The translations under genes and the position numbers were made by a program. The notes beneath the pieces were generated by a model. The model had not been told where the DNA came from, did not search any database, and saw nothing but the letters and a program-made list of their open reading frames with translations. Of a stretch of 64,000 nucleotides of DNA, positions 17,301-26,080 are shown in pieces. The stretch's first letter is position 1. The number at the start of each line of letters is the position of its first letter. The stretch is from Ignavibacteriales bacterium (lineage in GTDB: Bacteria > Bacteroidota > Ignavibacteria > Ignavibacteriales > Ignavibacteriaceae), in NCBI GenBank assembly GCA_016709155.1, contig JADJEI010000001.1, positions 930,001 through 994,000 of the forward strand, read 5' to 3'.

Positions 17301-19463
17301 TGCTATACAATCAAGTGAAAGATGTCCACCTGTTAAAGGGAAGTTTGAGAATTGATGATCAAATGCGCCGTCAGCTTTTCCATCCGGATGGCAGGCATAA
17401 CATTCTTCACTCTGATAAATATAACCTTGAACCCCCTGATGTTCATTATCCGTATCAGCTTGATTGTGTTCATGACAAGTGATACAAGAGAAAATAGAAA
17501 AATCACCCTGATTAGTATGGCAATCAGCGCAATCATTCCACTCCCCATTGTGTTTACCACTGTATATCGGGAAGTATTGTCCATCGTGATCAAAATTTGC
17601 CGGCGTCCATCCACTCGTTGTATGACAATCCTCACAGGTAGTTGGGAAGCCCGCAGCAATATGATTTGGATCAACAGAATTTTCATAATCTTGTTGGTGG
17701 CATGCATAACAATCCGTTGGTGTTCCAGTGTATCCATTCGTATGACACTGCTGACAATCAACTGTTAAATGTTTTCCCGTTAATGGAAAGTTAGTATTGT
17801 TATGATCAAAGTTTGATGGAGTCCACCCCGCCGTTGTGTGGCAAACTGTGCAATCAGTTGGATAGCCTTCCAGCAAGTGATTCGGATCTGTGGTCCCGTT
17901 ATAATCCTGTTCGTGACACGCGAAGCAATCCGTTGGCGTTCCAGTGTATCCATTCGTATGACACTGCTGACAATCAACTGTTAAATGTTTTCCCGTTAAT
18001 GGAAAGTTAGTATTGTTATGATCAAAGTTTGATGGAGTCCACCCCGCCGTTGTGTGGCAAACTGTACAATCAGTCGGATAGCCTTCCAGCAAGTGATTCG
18101 GATCTGTGGTCCCGTTATAATCCTGTTCGTGACATGCGAAGCAATCCGTCGGTGTTCCAGTGTATCCATTAGTATGACACTGCTGACAATCAACTGTTAA
18201 ATGTTTTCCCGTTAATGGAAAGTTAGTATTGTTATGATCAAAGTTTGATGGAGTCCACCCCGCCGTTGTATGACAAACTGTACAATCGGTTGGATAGCCC
18301 TCCAGCAAGTGATTCGGATCTGTGGTCCCGTTATAATCCTGTTCGTGACAAGCGAAGCAATCTGTGGGTGTTCCAGTGTATCCATTCGTATGACACTGCT
18401 GACAATCAACTGTTAGATGTTTCCCAGTTAATGGAAAAGCAGTAAGGTTATGATCAAACTGAGCATCGTTCCAATCATCAGTATTATGGCAAAGAGTACA
18501 GTCGGTTGGATAAGCTTCCTGTATATGATTCGGATCGTTTGCAGTATTATAATCTTGTTCATGACAGGCAAAACAATCCGTTGGTGTTCCGGTAAAGGTG
18601 GTAGCATGACATTCCTGACAATCAACAGTTACATGCTTCCCTGTTAATGGGAAGTTAGTAAGATTATGATCAAAGTTTGCCGGTGACCATGCATTTATAT
18701 CGTGACACTCTGTACAATCAATCGAAAATTCCGCAGCGATATGGTTGGGGTTAACCGACTCATCATAATCTTGTTTGTGGCAAGCATAGCAATCGGTTGA
18801 ATGTCTGGTAAATGTTCCGGGTTGATGACACGAAAAACAAGGACTCATTTTGTGTCCGCCAACAAGCGGGAAAAAATCATGGTTAAAATTGTCTGCAGCC
18901 CAGTTGAGTGAATTTAGGTTGTGGCATTCCTGACAATCAGTTGAAAACTGGGATTCAATATGATTTGGATTTTGTGTCGCAAAATAATCAGCAGAGTGAC
19001 AATCAAAACAATTTGTTCCCTGCGGCTCAAATGTAAAATTTGGATAGCCTGAATGACACTGCACGCAATCAGCTCGAAGGTGAGCTCCGAGTAAAGGGAA
19101 TCTACTCATCTGATGAAGATTATTCATATCTTTAACAAGCCATGATTGAGGGGTGTGGCAGCGGGCGCAGTCAAAACCAACTGTGCCTTGATGAATATCT
19201 TTATGACATGTCTGACAATCGGTATCTGCATCTTTAAATATCAGTGTACTGTGACAACTCTTGCAGTCAGCGGATTGGTGTTGTCCTTCGAGAGAAAATT
19301 TTGTTTCGGAGTGGTTAAAAATAATTTTGGCTTTATCTATTTTCCAGCTTGTTTCGCTATGACACTTTGAACAATCAATGTTCAAGTCCTTTTCGTGCGG
19401 AGATTGAGCGAGCAGAGTCCCTGCGAGAATCAGCGTTAGTATTATGAATGACAAGATGCGCAT
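14361..19463 (-). CDS. giant secreted multiheme cytochrome c (about 70 CXXCH), two frameshifts
   Basis: A signal peptide (MRILSFIILTLILAGTLLAQ) is followed by an array of CXXCH haem-c motifs. I count 58 in the open frame down to 15156. Restoring one A at ~15208 brings two more in the joined stretch, then ten more to the end, the second-last changed to CLSCQ by an apparent 2-nt loss near 14487. The total is 69 intact plus one damaged. Restoring that frame ends at a TGA at 14361 that overlaps the next gene's ATG, which supports the joined model of ~1700 residues. Motifs recur as D/N-C-x-x-C-H about every 24 residues with FDHN..FPLTG.H linkers, as in doubled-CXXCH/cytochrome c7-like proteins. 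There is no membrane anchor. Expected in the periplasm or on the cell surface, conducting electrons along a haem wire. Its start overlaps the upstream cytochrome gene by 22 nt. Confidence 0.85.
17730..18445 (-). repeat. tandem 216-bp repeats encoding three haem sites each
   Basis: The same sequence recurs at 17730, 17946, 18162 and 18378, a period of exactly 216 bp (72 residues), with only scattered base differences. Each unit encodes CQQCH, CFACH (or CYACH) and CTVCH with HLTVD, TPTD and EGYPTD linkers. Near-identity at silent positions points to recent duplication or gene conversion. Confidence 0.9.
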
Positions 19464-21061
19464 TTAAAATCAGCTAATTTATATTGGATAAAAATTTGTC
19501 CGTTTTTTTCTGAAGGCTTATGACATTTTGCACAAAGAACTTTTTCGTGCGCACCAGCAAGAGAAAATTTAGTTTTGTTATGATCAAAGTTTTCCGGTTT
19601 CCAATTATTAAAAGCATGGCATCGCTGACAGTTAGATTCATCGCCTTCGTTAAATTGTCCTTGATGTTTATCATTATGGCACGATTCGCATTTTTTATCT
19701 GAAGACAAAAATAAGTATTTCTTATTTAAGTTCTCATCAACTTTAACGTGACATTTAGAACAATTAACATCAGCATGTTTTCCCGATAATTTAAATTCAG
19801 TTGAATTATGGTCGAACTTTATAGTACGCCAGCTTGCCGTTTCGTGACAAGAGGAACAATTATTTTTTGGAAGATATTTTTCTGACAATTCTTTACTGTG
19901 GACATTTTCATGACAATCAATACAATTTTCGCCAAGCTTTTTGAATTTCCAATTATCTTCTTTTAAATGACAACTCTGGCATGGCACTGCAAAATGGGCT
20001 CCGGAAAGTTCATAAGCGGATTTCTTGTGCTGCTCAATTGTAAATAATGAAGGCTTGAACCCATCCACATTGTGACAATCAACGCAATCGCGGGTAGAAT
20101 TATTTAGAGCAATCTCCCCTTTGTGATAATCAGAATGACAATCAACACATTTTTCAAATTTAGGTTTTACAGAAATTCCATCTTTATGGCAATCATTACA
20201 GCGCACTGCCCTGTGTTTTCCAATCAGAGGGTATTTGGTTTTACTGTGATCAAATGTTCCTTCATTAATCTGATGAAAGCTTGATGTAACGTGACAACTT
20301 TGACAATTAGCTCCAAACTTACCTTGATGAATATCTTTATGACATGATTGACAGCTTGAGAATGCCACATCCTTAAATTTCTGAAAATCCTTTCCGTTTC
20401 TTGTCTCCCTCGGATGGCATTTTACACAATCAACTTTGATGTGAGAACCGGTGAGTTTATACTTAGAGTTATTGTGATCAAAATTCTTTGCCGGCTTAAA
20501 TTTATTTGTATCGTGGCACTTTTTGCAATCCGTGCCTAAAGTCTTTTGGTGGCTGTCTTCGTGACAAGCAGAACAGAAATTTTCCAAACCCAAATAAGTT
20601 TTTTTTCTTTTCTTTAAATCGCTGCTCGAAATAAATTTAGCTTGATGACACTTGCTGCAATCCAAATCTTTATGCGAACCTTCAAGAGTATAGCCGGCTT
20701 TGTTATGATCAAATTTATTTTCGTCAAAATTTATAAGTTTAAATCCTCTTCCGTAATGTTCGCCATGACAGCTCCAGCAGTTTTGCCCTTTGACACTGCT
20801 GCTTGAGTGATATCCTCTCCCTGATGAAATTAAATTTTGCACAGCTTTGTGGCAGTCGAGACATTTAGAATTGTTTACTTTCTCACCCAGCACATGACAC
20901 TTGGTGCAATTACTCATTCCTTCTAAACTTTTATGTGCGTTACTTAATTCACCGGGAGATATCTGTGCAAATGAAAAATTGGTAAACGAAATAAATGCAC
21001 TGACAAGCAGCAAGCACTTCAAAAAAGAAATATGATTAGTTAGAGTGTTTGAGAATAGCAT
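19442..21061 (-). CDS. secreted 20-haem cytochrome c
   Basis: A protein of ~539 residues (ATG at 21061; a TTG at 21067 would add two). It has a signal peptide ending SFAQ and exactly 20 CXXCH motifs, from NCTKCH to KCASCH at the very C-terminus. It is lysine-rich, unlike the acidic giant cytochrome downstream. Linkers such as FDHN..KY.LTGSH..VDC.KCH match the doubled-CXXCH family. The start lies inside the 3' end of the flavoprotein gene, and its last codons overlap the start of the giant cytochrome gene. It is probably a periplasmic electron carrier between the inner-membrane proteins and the outer cytochrome; its basic charge would suit docking to the acidic partner (inference). Confidence 0.85.
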   Translation of the reverse strand: MLFSNTLTNHISFLKCLLLVSAFISFTNFSFAQISPGELSNAHKSLEGMSNCTKCHVLGEKVNNSKCLDCHKAVQNLISSGRGYHSSSSVKGQNCWSCHGEHYGRGFKLINFDENKFDHNKAGYTLEGSHKDLDCSKCHQAKFISSSDLKKRKKTYLGLENFCSACHEDSHQKTLGTDCKKCHDTNKFKPAKNFDHNNSKYKLTGSHIKVDCVKCHPRETRNGKDFQKFKDVAFSSCQSCHKDIHQGKFGANCQSCHVTSSFHQINEGTFDHSKTKYPLIGKHRAVRCNDCHKDGISVKPKFEKCVDCHSDYHKGEIALNNSTRDCVDCHNVDGFKPSLFTIEQHKKSAYELSGAHFAVPCQSCHLKEDNWKFKKLGENCIDCHENVHSKELSEKYLPKNNCSSCHETASWRTIKFDHNSTEFKLSGKHADVNCSKCHVKVDENLNKKYLFLSSDKKCESCHNDKHQGQFNEGDESNCQRCHAFNNWKPENFDHNKTKFSLAGAHEKVLCAKCHKPSEKNGQIFIQYKLADFKCASCHS

Positions 21062-22370
21062 CGCCAAATTTCTTTGTAATTGTTATTCCAATTTTTTCCA
21101 AAAATTTTGTCGGCAGTTCACCGCCAGCAAATACGTAAATTAAATCATTCTCGAGCGAAATAATTTTTCCATCATTAATATTGAGAATAACTGCTGTGTC
21201 TAAAATTTCAGAAACATTGGAATTGAAAATTACCTTTATTTTACCTTCTCTAACTGCAGTATCTATGTTTTCATGATTTCTTGGTTTCAATCTTGAAAAA
21301 TTTTCGCTCCTGTAAGAAAGAGTAACTTCGTTATGTTCATCTGCCAAAAGGATAGCTGATTCGATTGCGGAATCTCCACCGCCAACAACAAGAATATTTT
21401 TTTGATGAATCAATTCAGGTTCAAGAAGTCTGTAATAAACTTTTTCCTTTTCTTCACCAGGAACACCAAGTTTTCGTGGTGTACCGCGTCTGCCAATGGC
21501 AAGCAGAACCGCTTTGCAAGTATAATGACCCACTGAAGTTTTAACAATAAAATGATCATCAACTTTTTGGATTTGTTCGACACGCTCATGCTCATTTATC
21601 TGAATATTATTTTTACTTAGCACTTCATTCCAAAGATTAATCAATTCGGTTTTGGTAGTTTCAACAAGCTTTATTTTTCCGTATAGAGGTAAATCCATTG
21701 GTGAAGTCATTACAATTTTTGCTCTCGGAAAATTAAAAACTGTACCGCCAAGGCTATCTTGTTCGAGTGTTAAAAAACGCAATCCCATTTTTTTTGCCGA
21801 TAAAGAAGATGAAATTCCGGCGGGACCGCCTCCAACAATAATCACATCATATTGCGTCTTAATATTCTTATTTATTTTTTTGTTGAGATAATCCATTGCC
21901 TGTTTGCCTTGTTCGACTGCATTCTTAATCAACCCCATCCCTCCAAGTTCGCCAGCGATAAAGATTCCGGGAATGCTGGTCTCAAATTCCTGACTGACTT
22001 GGGGCAGTTCAACCCCCCTTTTTTCTGTACCAATGCACAGTGTAATTGCTTGCACAGGACATGCGTGGAAGCATGCACCGTGTCCAACGCATCTCGAAGC
22101 ATTAACAGTGCTCGCTCTTCCGTTAAATAAACCAAGTATGTCTTTTTCGGGGCAAGCAGTAATGCAGGCACCACTGCCAATGCACATATCAGGATCAACA
22201 ACCGGATGCAGTGATACCGGTTCAAAAATACCGAACTGTTTTGCTTTCTCAATTTTTTCTTCCGTGACTTTTGTTTTGTTTTTATGACTTCGGAGATAGA
22301 CGAACATTGTTATAGCAAAGAGAATAAAGATCGTTCCATAGGTTAAAATATTTTCTATTAGAGTTTCCAC
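21036..22370 (-). CDS. membrane-anchored 2x[4Fe-4S] FAD/NAD(P) oxidoreductase
   Basis: I choose a GTG start at 22370 because GAAGGA lies upstream; the frame is open to a TTG at 22412. A TM helix (TYGTIFILFAITMFVYL) is followed by a bis-[4Fe-4S] ferredoxin domain (CIGSGACITACP and CVGHGACFHACP, ~residues 65-105). Then comes a flavoprotein with FAD motif VGGGPAGISS, a ~residue-240 GG.V.NFPRAKIVMTSP segment, and NAD(P) motif VGGGDSAIESA, like thioredoxin-reductase/YpdA-type enzymes. No CxxC redox disulfide is seen, so this is not a classic thioredoxin reductase. In this operon it probably passes electrons between NAD(P)H or ferredoxin and the cytochrome b/c chain. The 3' end overlaps the 20-haem cytochrome gene. 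Confidence 0.8.
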   Translation of the reverse strand: METLIENILTYGTIFILFAITMFVYLRSHKNKTKVTEEKIEKAKQFGIFEPVSLHPVVDPDMCIGSGACITACPEKDILGLFNGRASTVNASRCVGHGACFHACPVQAITLCIGTEKRGVELPQVSQEFETSIPGIFIAGELGGMGLIKNAVEQGKQAMDYLNKKINKNIKTQYDVIIVGGGPAGISSSLSAKKMGLRFLTLEQDSLGGTVFNFPRAKIVMTSPMDLPLYGKIKLVETTKTELINLWNEVLSKNNIQINEHERVEQIQKVDDHFIVKTSVGHYTCKAVLLAIGRRGTPRKLGVPGEEKEKVYYRLLEPELIHQKNILVVGGGDSAIESAILLADEHNEVTLSYRSENFSRLKPRNHENIDTAVREGKIKVIFNSNVSEILDTAVILNINDGKIISLENDLIYVFAGGELPTKFLEKIGITITKKFGDAILKHSN

Positions 22371-22536
22371 TAATTTTCCTTCATTGATTGTTAACTTAAC
22401 GGAGTAAACCAATGATTGTCATTTTAGCTTCAAATTTCGTACTCTAACGAAACTTATCAAATCAAAATAAAATAGCAACCATTGCTAACTATTTAGGTAA
22501 TTAGTACAACCGATCAGTAAAAAGTGCCAATAATTT

Positions 22537-23139
22537 CTACTTGAGTTGCGAGAGACTTGTTTTGGTCAAGTCGGAGACTTCTGAATTTGGAAATTCAGAG
22601 AGGAGATCTTCCCATATTTTTTTTGCTTTTTCTTTATTTCCAATGCTGGCAGAAATTGCGCCTAAATTATAAAGAGCTTGAACATTTTTTTTATCATAAG
22701 ATAAAATTTTATTTGTCAGTTCTTCAGCTTTGGTAAAATTTTGATTATTGTAATAAATAAAAGATAGGGAGAAATAAATGTCAGTTCGTTTTGGGTTTAT
22801 TTGAAGTATTCTTTCATAATATTGAATTGCATCTATTTGTTTGTGGGCTGCAGCAAGAAAATCCGCATACTCTCTAATTTTTAAAGTATCATTTGGATTA
22901 TCATCAACTGCTTTTTTTAACATTTCAAGTTTATGCTTTACATTTTCGGTAACATTATCTTTCGTTGGATTTTCCGCGGTCGGGTTTCCTAATCCACTAT
23001 GGATTGAATCCTGCGGCATTACTTTATTGGAAATATCCGAGGAGTTGTTATCACTACCATTAAATTGAGTCAAAATTATTAATGCTAAAATTGCAATAAC
23101 TGCAAAGCTTCCATAAAGGTACAAAGGTTTTATTTTCAT
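22537..23139 (-). CDS. membrane-anchored TPR protein
   Basis: A 200-residue protein. One TM helix at residues ~9-25 (SFAVIAILALIILTQF) is followed by a Ser/Asn-rich linker and about three TPR units (IREYADFLAAAHKQIDAIQYYERILQINPK, TDIYFSLSFIYYNNQNFTKAEELTNKIL, VQALYNLGAISASIGNKEKAKKIWEDLL). It resembles the CcmH/NrfG TPR module that presents apocytochrome to haem lyase. In an operon with ~90 haem sites, a role in cytochrome maturation or assembly is a fair inference. It starts 8 nt after the cytochrome b gene. Confidence 0.7.
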   Translation of the reverse strand: MKIKPLYLYGSFAVIAILALIILTQFNGSDNNSSDISNKVMPQDSIHSGLGNPTAENPTKDNVTENVKHKLEMLKKAVDDNPNDTLKIREYADFLAAAHKQIDAIQYYERILQINPKRTDIYFSLSFIYYNNQNFTKAEELTNKILSYDKKNVQALYNLGAISASIGNKEKAKKIWEDLLSEFPNSEVSDLTKTSLSQLK

Positions 23140-23147
23140 TTTTTCTC

Positions 23148-24071
23148 CTAAAAAATCCAGGTGTAACCAAATGTAATCGCAACTATAATGTGAATTATCA
23201 TTATAGCAAACATAGCAATTGCAAAGGGTAGGTGAAAGATATGCCAGTATCTAAAAAATTTCTGCATAGTACGCAACAAACCGATTCTTCTGGCAAGAAT
23301 TATTTCGGATTTTGCAATATGGACTACTTCTTTTACTGTACGTTTTGGTAATCCCGCTAAAAGAACATTGCTTTTAAGTTTGTGAAGAACTTTTCGTACA
23401 TCAAAAAAATCTTTTACTGCAAAGATTATACTCGTTGATAATTTAAAACTTTTGTACCTATCAGGGGAAGCTAGTCTATTAAAATCATAAAGTAAGTCTT
23501 CATCTATTTTATATTCCTTAGTTAGTCGAATCGTTAAATCATCTTTAATTTTGTTCAGTTCTTTTATGTCAAGTTCCTGTCCTTGAATTGTGTGAGGTAT
23601 TTGAATATAAATAAATCTTCCAACAACCCCACTTAACACAACCAGAACCATACTCCAGAAACTTACAGCAACCAGTCCGCCAAATTTAAAAGAAGTATGA
23701 AAAAGAACGAAGATAGGTCCGACAGTACACAAGAAAATATGAAACTCAAGCCAGTTTTTTAGATAACCAATTCCATAAAATCTTTTCACTCGTTTTCTAA
23801 TCATATAAGAAGCAACACCAAACACCATCATAAAACTGCCCAGAATGCCTATACCATGACCGATGAAACCCGTTGGTTTAAGATTTTCATGTTGGTATTT
23901 CAATCGGTTGTATTCCGTAGTGCCTTTTAGATCCGGATTACTTAAAGTCGTTCCAATTTCCTCTAATGGTTTAGAGTAATAGTCATAGCCATTATAGATC
24001 AACAACATAGTTGAGGCTATCCCGACTATAACAAAAAGTAAAACGTAAATTGTGTGAAGGGTTTTATTCAT
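23148..24071 (-). CDS. cytochrome-b-like integral membrane protein
   Basis: A 307-residue protein, first gene of the operon. It has about five TM helices with histidines placed as haem ligands: GFIGHGIGILGSF, WLEFHIFLCTVGPIFVLFHTSF, and RYWHIFHLPFAIAMFAIMIIHI near the C-terminus. A ~100-residue charged cytoplasmic loop lies between helices 4 and 5 (QGQELDIKELNKIKDDL...). The pattern recalls di-haem cytochrome b561/NarI-type quinol-interacting proteins, but I cannot name a family with certainty. It probably exchanges electrons between the quinone pool and the periplasmic cytochromes. Confidence 0.65.
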   Translation of the reverse strand: MNKTLHTIYVLLFVIVGIASTMLLIYNGYDYYSKPLEEIGTTLSNPDLKGTTEYNRLKYQHENLKPTGFIGHGIGILGSFMMVFGVASYMIRKRVKRFYGIGYLKNWLEFHIFLCTVGPIFVLFHTSFKFGGLVAVSFWSMVLVVLSGVVGRFIYIQIPHTIQGQELDIKELNKIKDDLTIRLTKEYKIDEDLLYDFNRLASPDRYKSFKLSTSIIFAVKDFFDVRKVLHKLKSNVLLAGLPKRTVKEVVHIAKSEIILARRIGLLRTMQKFFRYWHIFHLPFAIAMFAIMIIHIIVAITFGYTWIF

Positions 24072-24183
24072 AATAGAATAAATATAGTGATGAGTATGAC
24101 GGGAAAAGGGACATCTAATCCACTGCCATTATTTTATTCTATCTGGAAAATCTGTCCACACGGCAGACGAAGATCCTTAAATT

Positions 24184-24483
24184 TCAAGAGACCTCAAACA
24201 TAGTTGAATATTTAGTAGTGTTTTTATTTGTCAGGTCGCTAAGTTTTCCAATTAAAATATTTATTCGTTCATTATCATTATCATCAAAAGCTTCGTAAGC
24301 CTCCATAGAGCTGAATTCATAAATCTCTTGATACTGCAAAGATTTTCCCTTGACTTCATAAACAGAATACTTTTCTAAACCTTCTGCTTTCAGAAGTGTT
24401 TTTAATTCTTTCACAACTGAAAGATATTGATCCTTATTAGTTTGGTCAACTTCATATTGTACAGAAAAAATAACTTTAGCCAT
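24184..24483 (-). CDS. ABM-like dimeric alpha/beta-barrel protein
   Basis: A 99-residue protein with the strand-helix-strand order of antibiotic-biosynthesis-monooxygenase-like ferredoxin folds: MAKVIFSVQYEVDQTNKDQYLSVVKELKTL, YSVYEVKGKSLQYQEIYEFSS, EAYEAFDDND. Members are small dimers that act as monooxygenases or have unknown roles. No catalytic residue pattern can be set. It follows dapF by 14 nt on the same strand. Confidence 0.5.
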   Translation of the reverse strand: MAKVIFSVQYEVDQTNKDQYLSVVKELKTLLKAEGLEKYSVYEVKGKSLQYQEIYEFSSMEAYEAFDDNDNERINILIGKLSDLTNKNTTKYSTMFEVS

Positions 24484-24497
24484 TAACTCTCCATTTG

Positions 24498-25364
24498 TTA
24501 TTGATATTTTTCCGCCGCAAATTCTCCTTCAAAGATTATTTCGGCTGGACCGGTTATAGAAATATTTTTAAACTTTCGTTCGATGATTTCAAAATTTACA
24601 ATTAGTTCGTCACCCCCATAGGTTATTAATTTTATTGGTGGTTTTAATCCATCAGTAAGGGATGCGATCAGCGATGAGGCTACCGAACCTGTTCCGCAAG
24701 CAAAAGTTTCATCCTCAACTCCGCGCTCAAAAGTTCTGATGAAAATTTTATCATCAACTATGTTAATAAAATTTACGTTCGTGCCGGAAGGATAAAACTC
24801 CGGTAAATTTCTAATTTCTTTGCCAAAATTAAATACTGGGAATGTTCGAATATCGCTATAAAAAAATCCTGGTTTCTTTGAATCTACCAGCATATCTTTT
24901 ATCTTCACAACTACATGCGGTGACCCGGTATCAGCATAGCAAGCAGTAATCAATTGATTGCTTGCCTTAACTTTGAAATTCAGTTTAATATTTTTCGGGT
25001 TGTTTAGATTGAATTTAACCCTGCCGTTTTTAAACACTTCGCCGCTGTATTGAACACCGTCAGATAGGAATAAGAAATCGCCTTTATTTTTCAGAAGGTT
25101 TTCACTGACATACTTTAATGCGCAGCGAGCACCATTCGCACAAAGAGTCCCGGTGGAACCATCAGCATTAAAATATTCCATGCCAAAATCATATTCACTT
25201 GATGAAGCAATTGTGATTACTCCATCTGCTCCAATTCCAAAGCGTCTATTGCAAATTTTATTAATTACAGATTGTGAAAGAACTAATTGCTTATTAATAT
25301 CTTTACTGATAATCACAAAGTCATTACCAGCGCCGGACATTTTTGTAAAAATAATTTTACTCAT
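24498..25364 (-). CDS. dapF: diaminopimelate epimerase
   Basis: About 288 residues from the ATG at 25364 (MSKIIFTKMSGAGNDF); the frame is open to a TTG 12 nt upstream. The first catalytic cysteine lies in LCANGARCALKYV (~residue 75) and the second in ETFACGTGSVASS (~residue 222). The family also shows the FTKMSGAGNDFV and GSPHVVV motifs seen here. It interconverts LL- and meso-diaminopimelate for lysine and peptidoglycan synthesis in the cytoplasm. The length fits the family. Confidence 0.93.
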   Translation of the reverse strand: MSKIIFTKMSGAGNDFVIISKDINKQLVLSQSVINKICNRRFGIGADGVITIASSSEYDFGMEYFNADGSTGTLCANGARCALKYVSENLLKNKGDFLFLSDGVQYSGEVFKNGRVKFNLNNPKNIKLNFKVKASNQLITACYADTGSPHVVVKIKDMLVDSKKPGFFYSDIRTFPVFNFGKEIRNLPEFYPSGTNVNFINIVDDKIFIRTFERGVEDETFACGTGSVASSLIASLTDGLKPPIKLITYGGDELIVNFEIIERKFKNISITGPAEIIFEGEFAAEKYQ

Positions 25365-25576
25365 TTCTATATGCAATTTAGCCCATTACCATTTGCATAT
25401 CAATAAAAATATTAGTTCAAAACAGGATAAAATTTTTTAATTGACACTTAGTTTGCCCGAAAAAGAAGTAACTTTAAAATGAAATGAAAACAGTCAATTC
25501 ACTATTACAGATTACTTGATTACACTGTCGCTACGTTTTGAAATTTGAAAGAAAGAAGATTCTCAGAACACTTATT

Positions 25577-25955
25577 TCAGTTGAAACTTCTCATCATCAT
25601 CATAACTTCCTGAGCAACTTTTTGATTGTACTCAAAGGTTAATTTTTTATAATTAACCAGATCGACTATTGTACCAATAAGACAAAGCCCGCCGGTTAAG
25701 ACATATAAAATTCCTAACCCAATATTACCAAGTACAAAACGATGAATCCCGGCTAAAAATATTTATTATCGAACTGCCCAATCCGCAGCCGGGGCAGTAA
25801 TCAAATCCCAAATTCTTGAGCGGACAAATTGTGAAATGACTTTCTGAATTTAACGGACTGAATGCCAGATACGCTAAACCTACCAGCCAAAAAATCAATT
25901 CGATGTTTAGATTTCTAAAAAAAATATTTTGTTTATTAAAAATTAGTCTTATCAT
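25577..25955 (-). pseudogene. DUF2752-TM2 membrane protein, frameshifted
   Basis: The first open frame (to 25725) has a TM helix and FDYCPGCGLGSSI, the CPxCGxG signature of DUF2752. After restoring one base in the run at ~25757 the sequence continues AGIHRFVLGNIGLGILYVLTGGLCLIGTIVDLV, a TM2-domain signature, and ends at a TGA at 25577. The joined product is ~126 residues with three or four helices. TM2 and DUF2752 domains are both of unknown function. Confidence 0.65.
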
Positions 25956-26080
25956 CAGGATAAATTAATGGAATTTTTTCGTCTTTTATTTAATGATATG
26001 TTAAACATAGAAAGTTAATTTCAAATTGACAACAAGTAATTACTCAAGCGGAGTTTATTTTATTTAAACGGAATCCCTGC

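Noticed and set aside
15228..18647. Many 60-140-residue open frames on both strands inside the giant cytochrome gene, several of identical length at 216-bp steps.
   Set aside because: They are other-frame readings of the haem repeats; their equal spacing reflects the repeat, and they lack ribosome-binding sites and family features.
14361..19463. Periodic repeats that could suggest a CRISPR array.
   Set aside because: The repeats lie in a continuous coding frame with CXXCH periodicity, have no unique spacers and no cas genes nearby.
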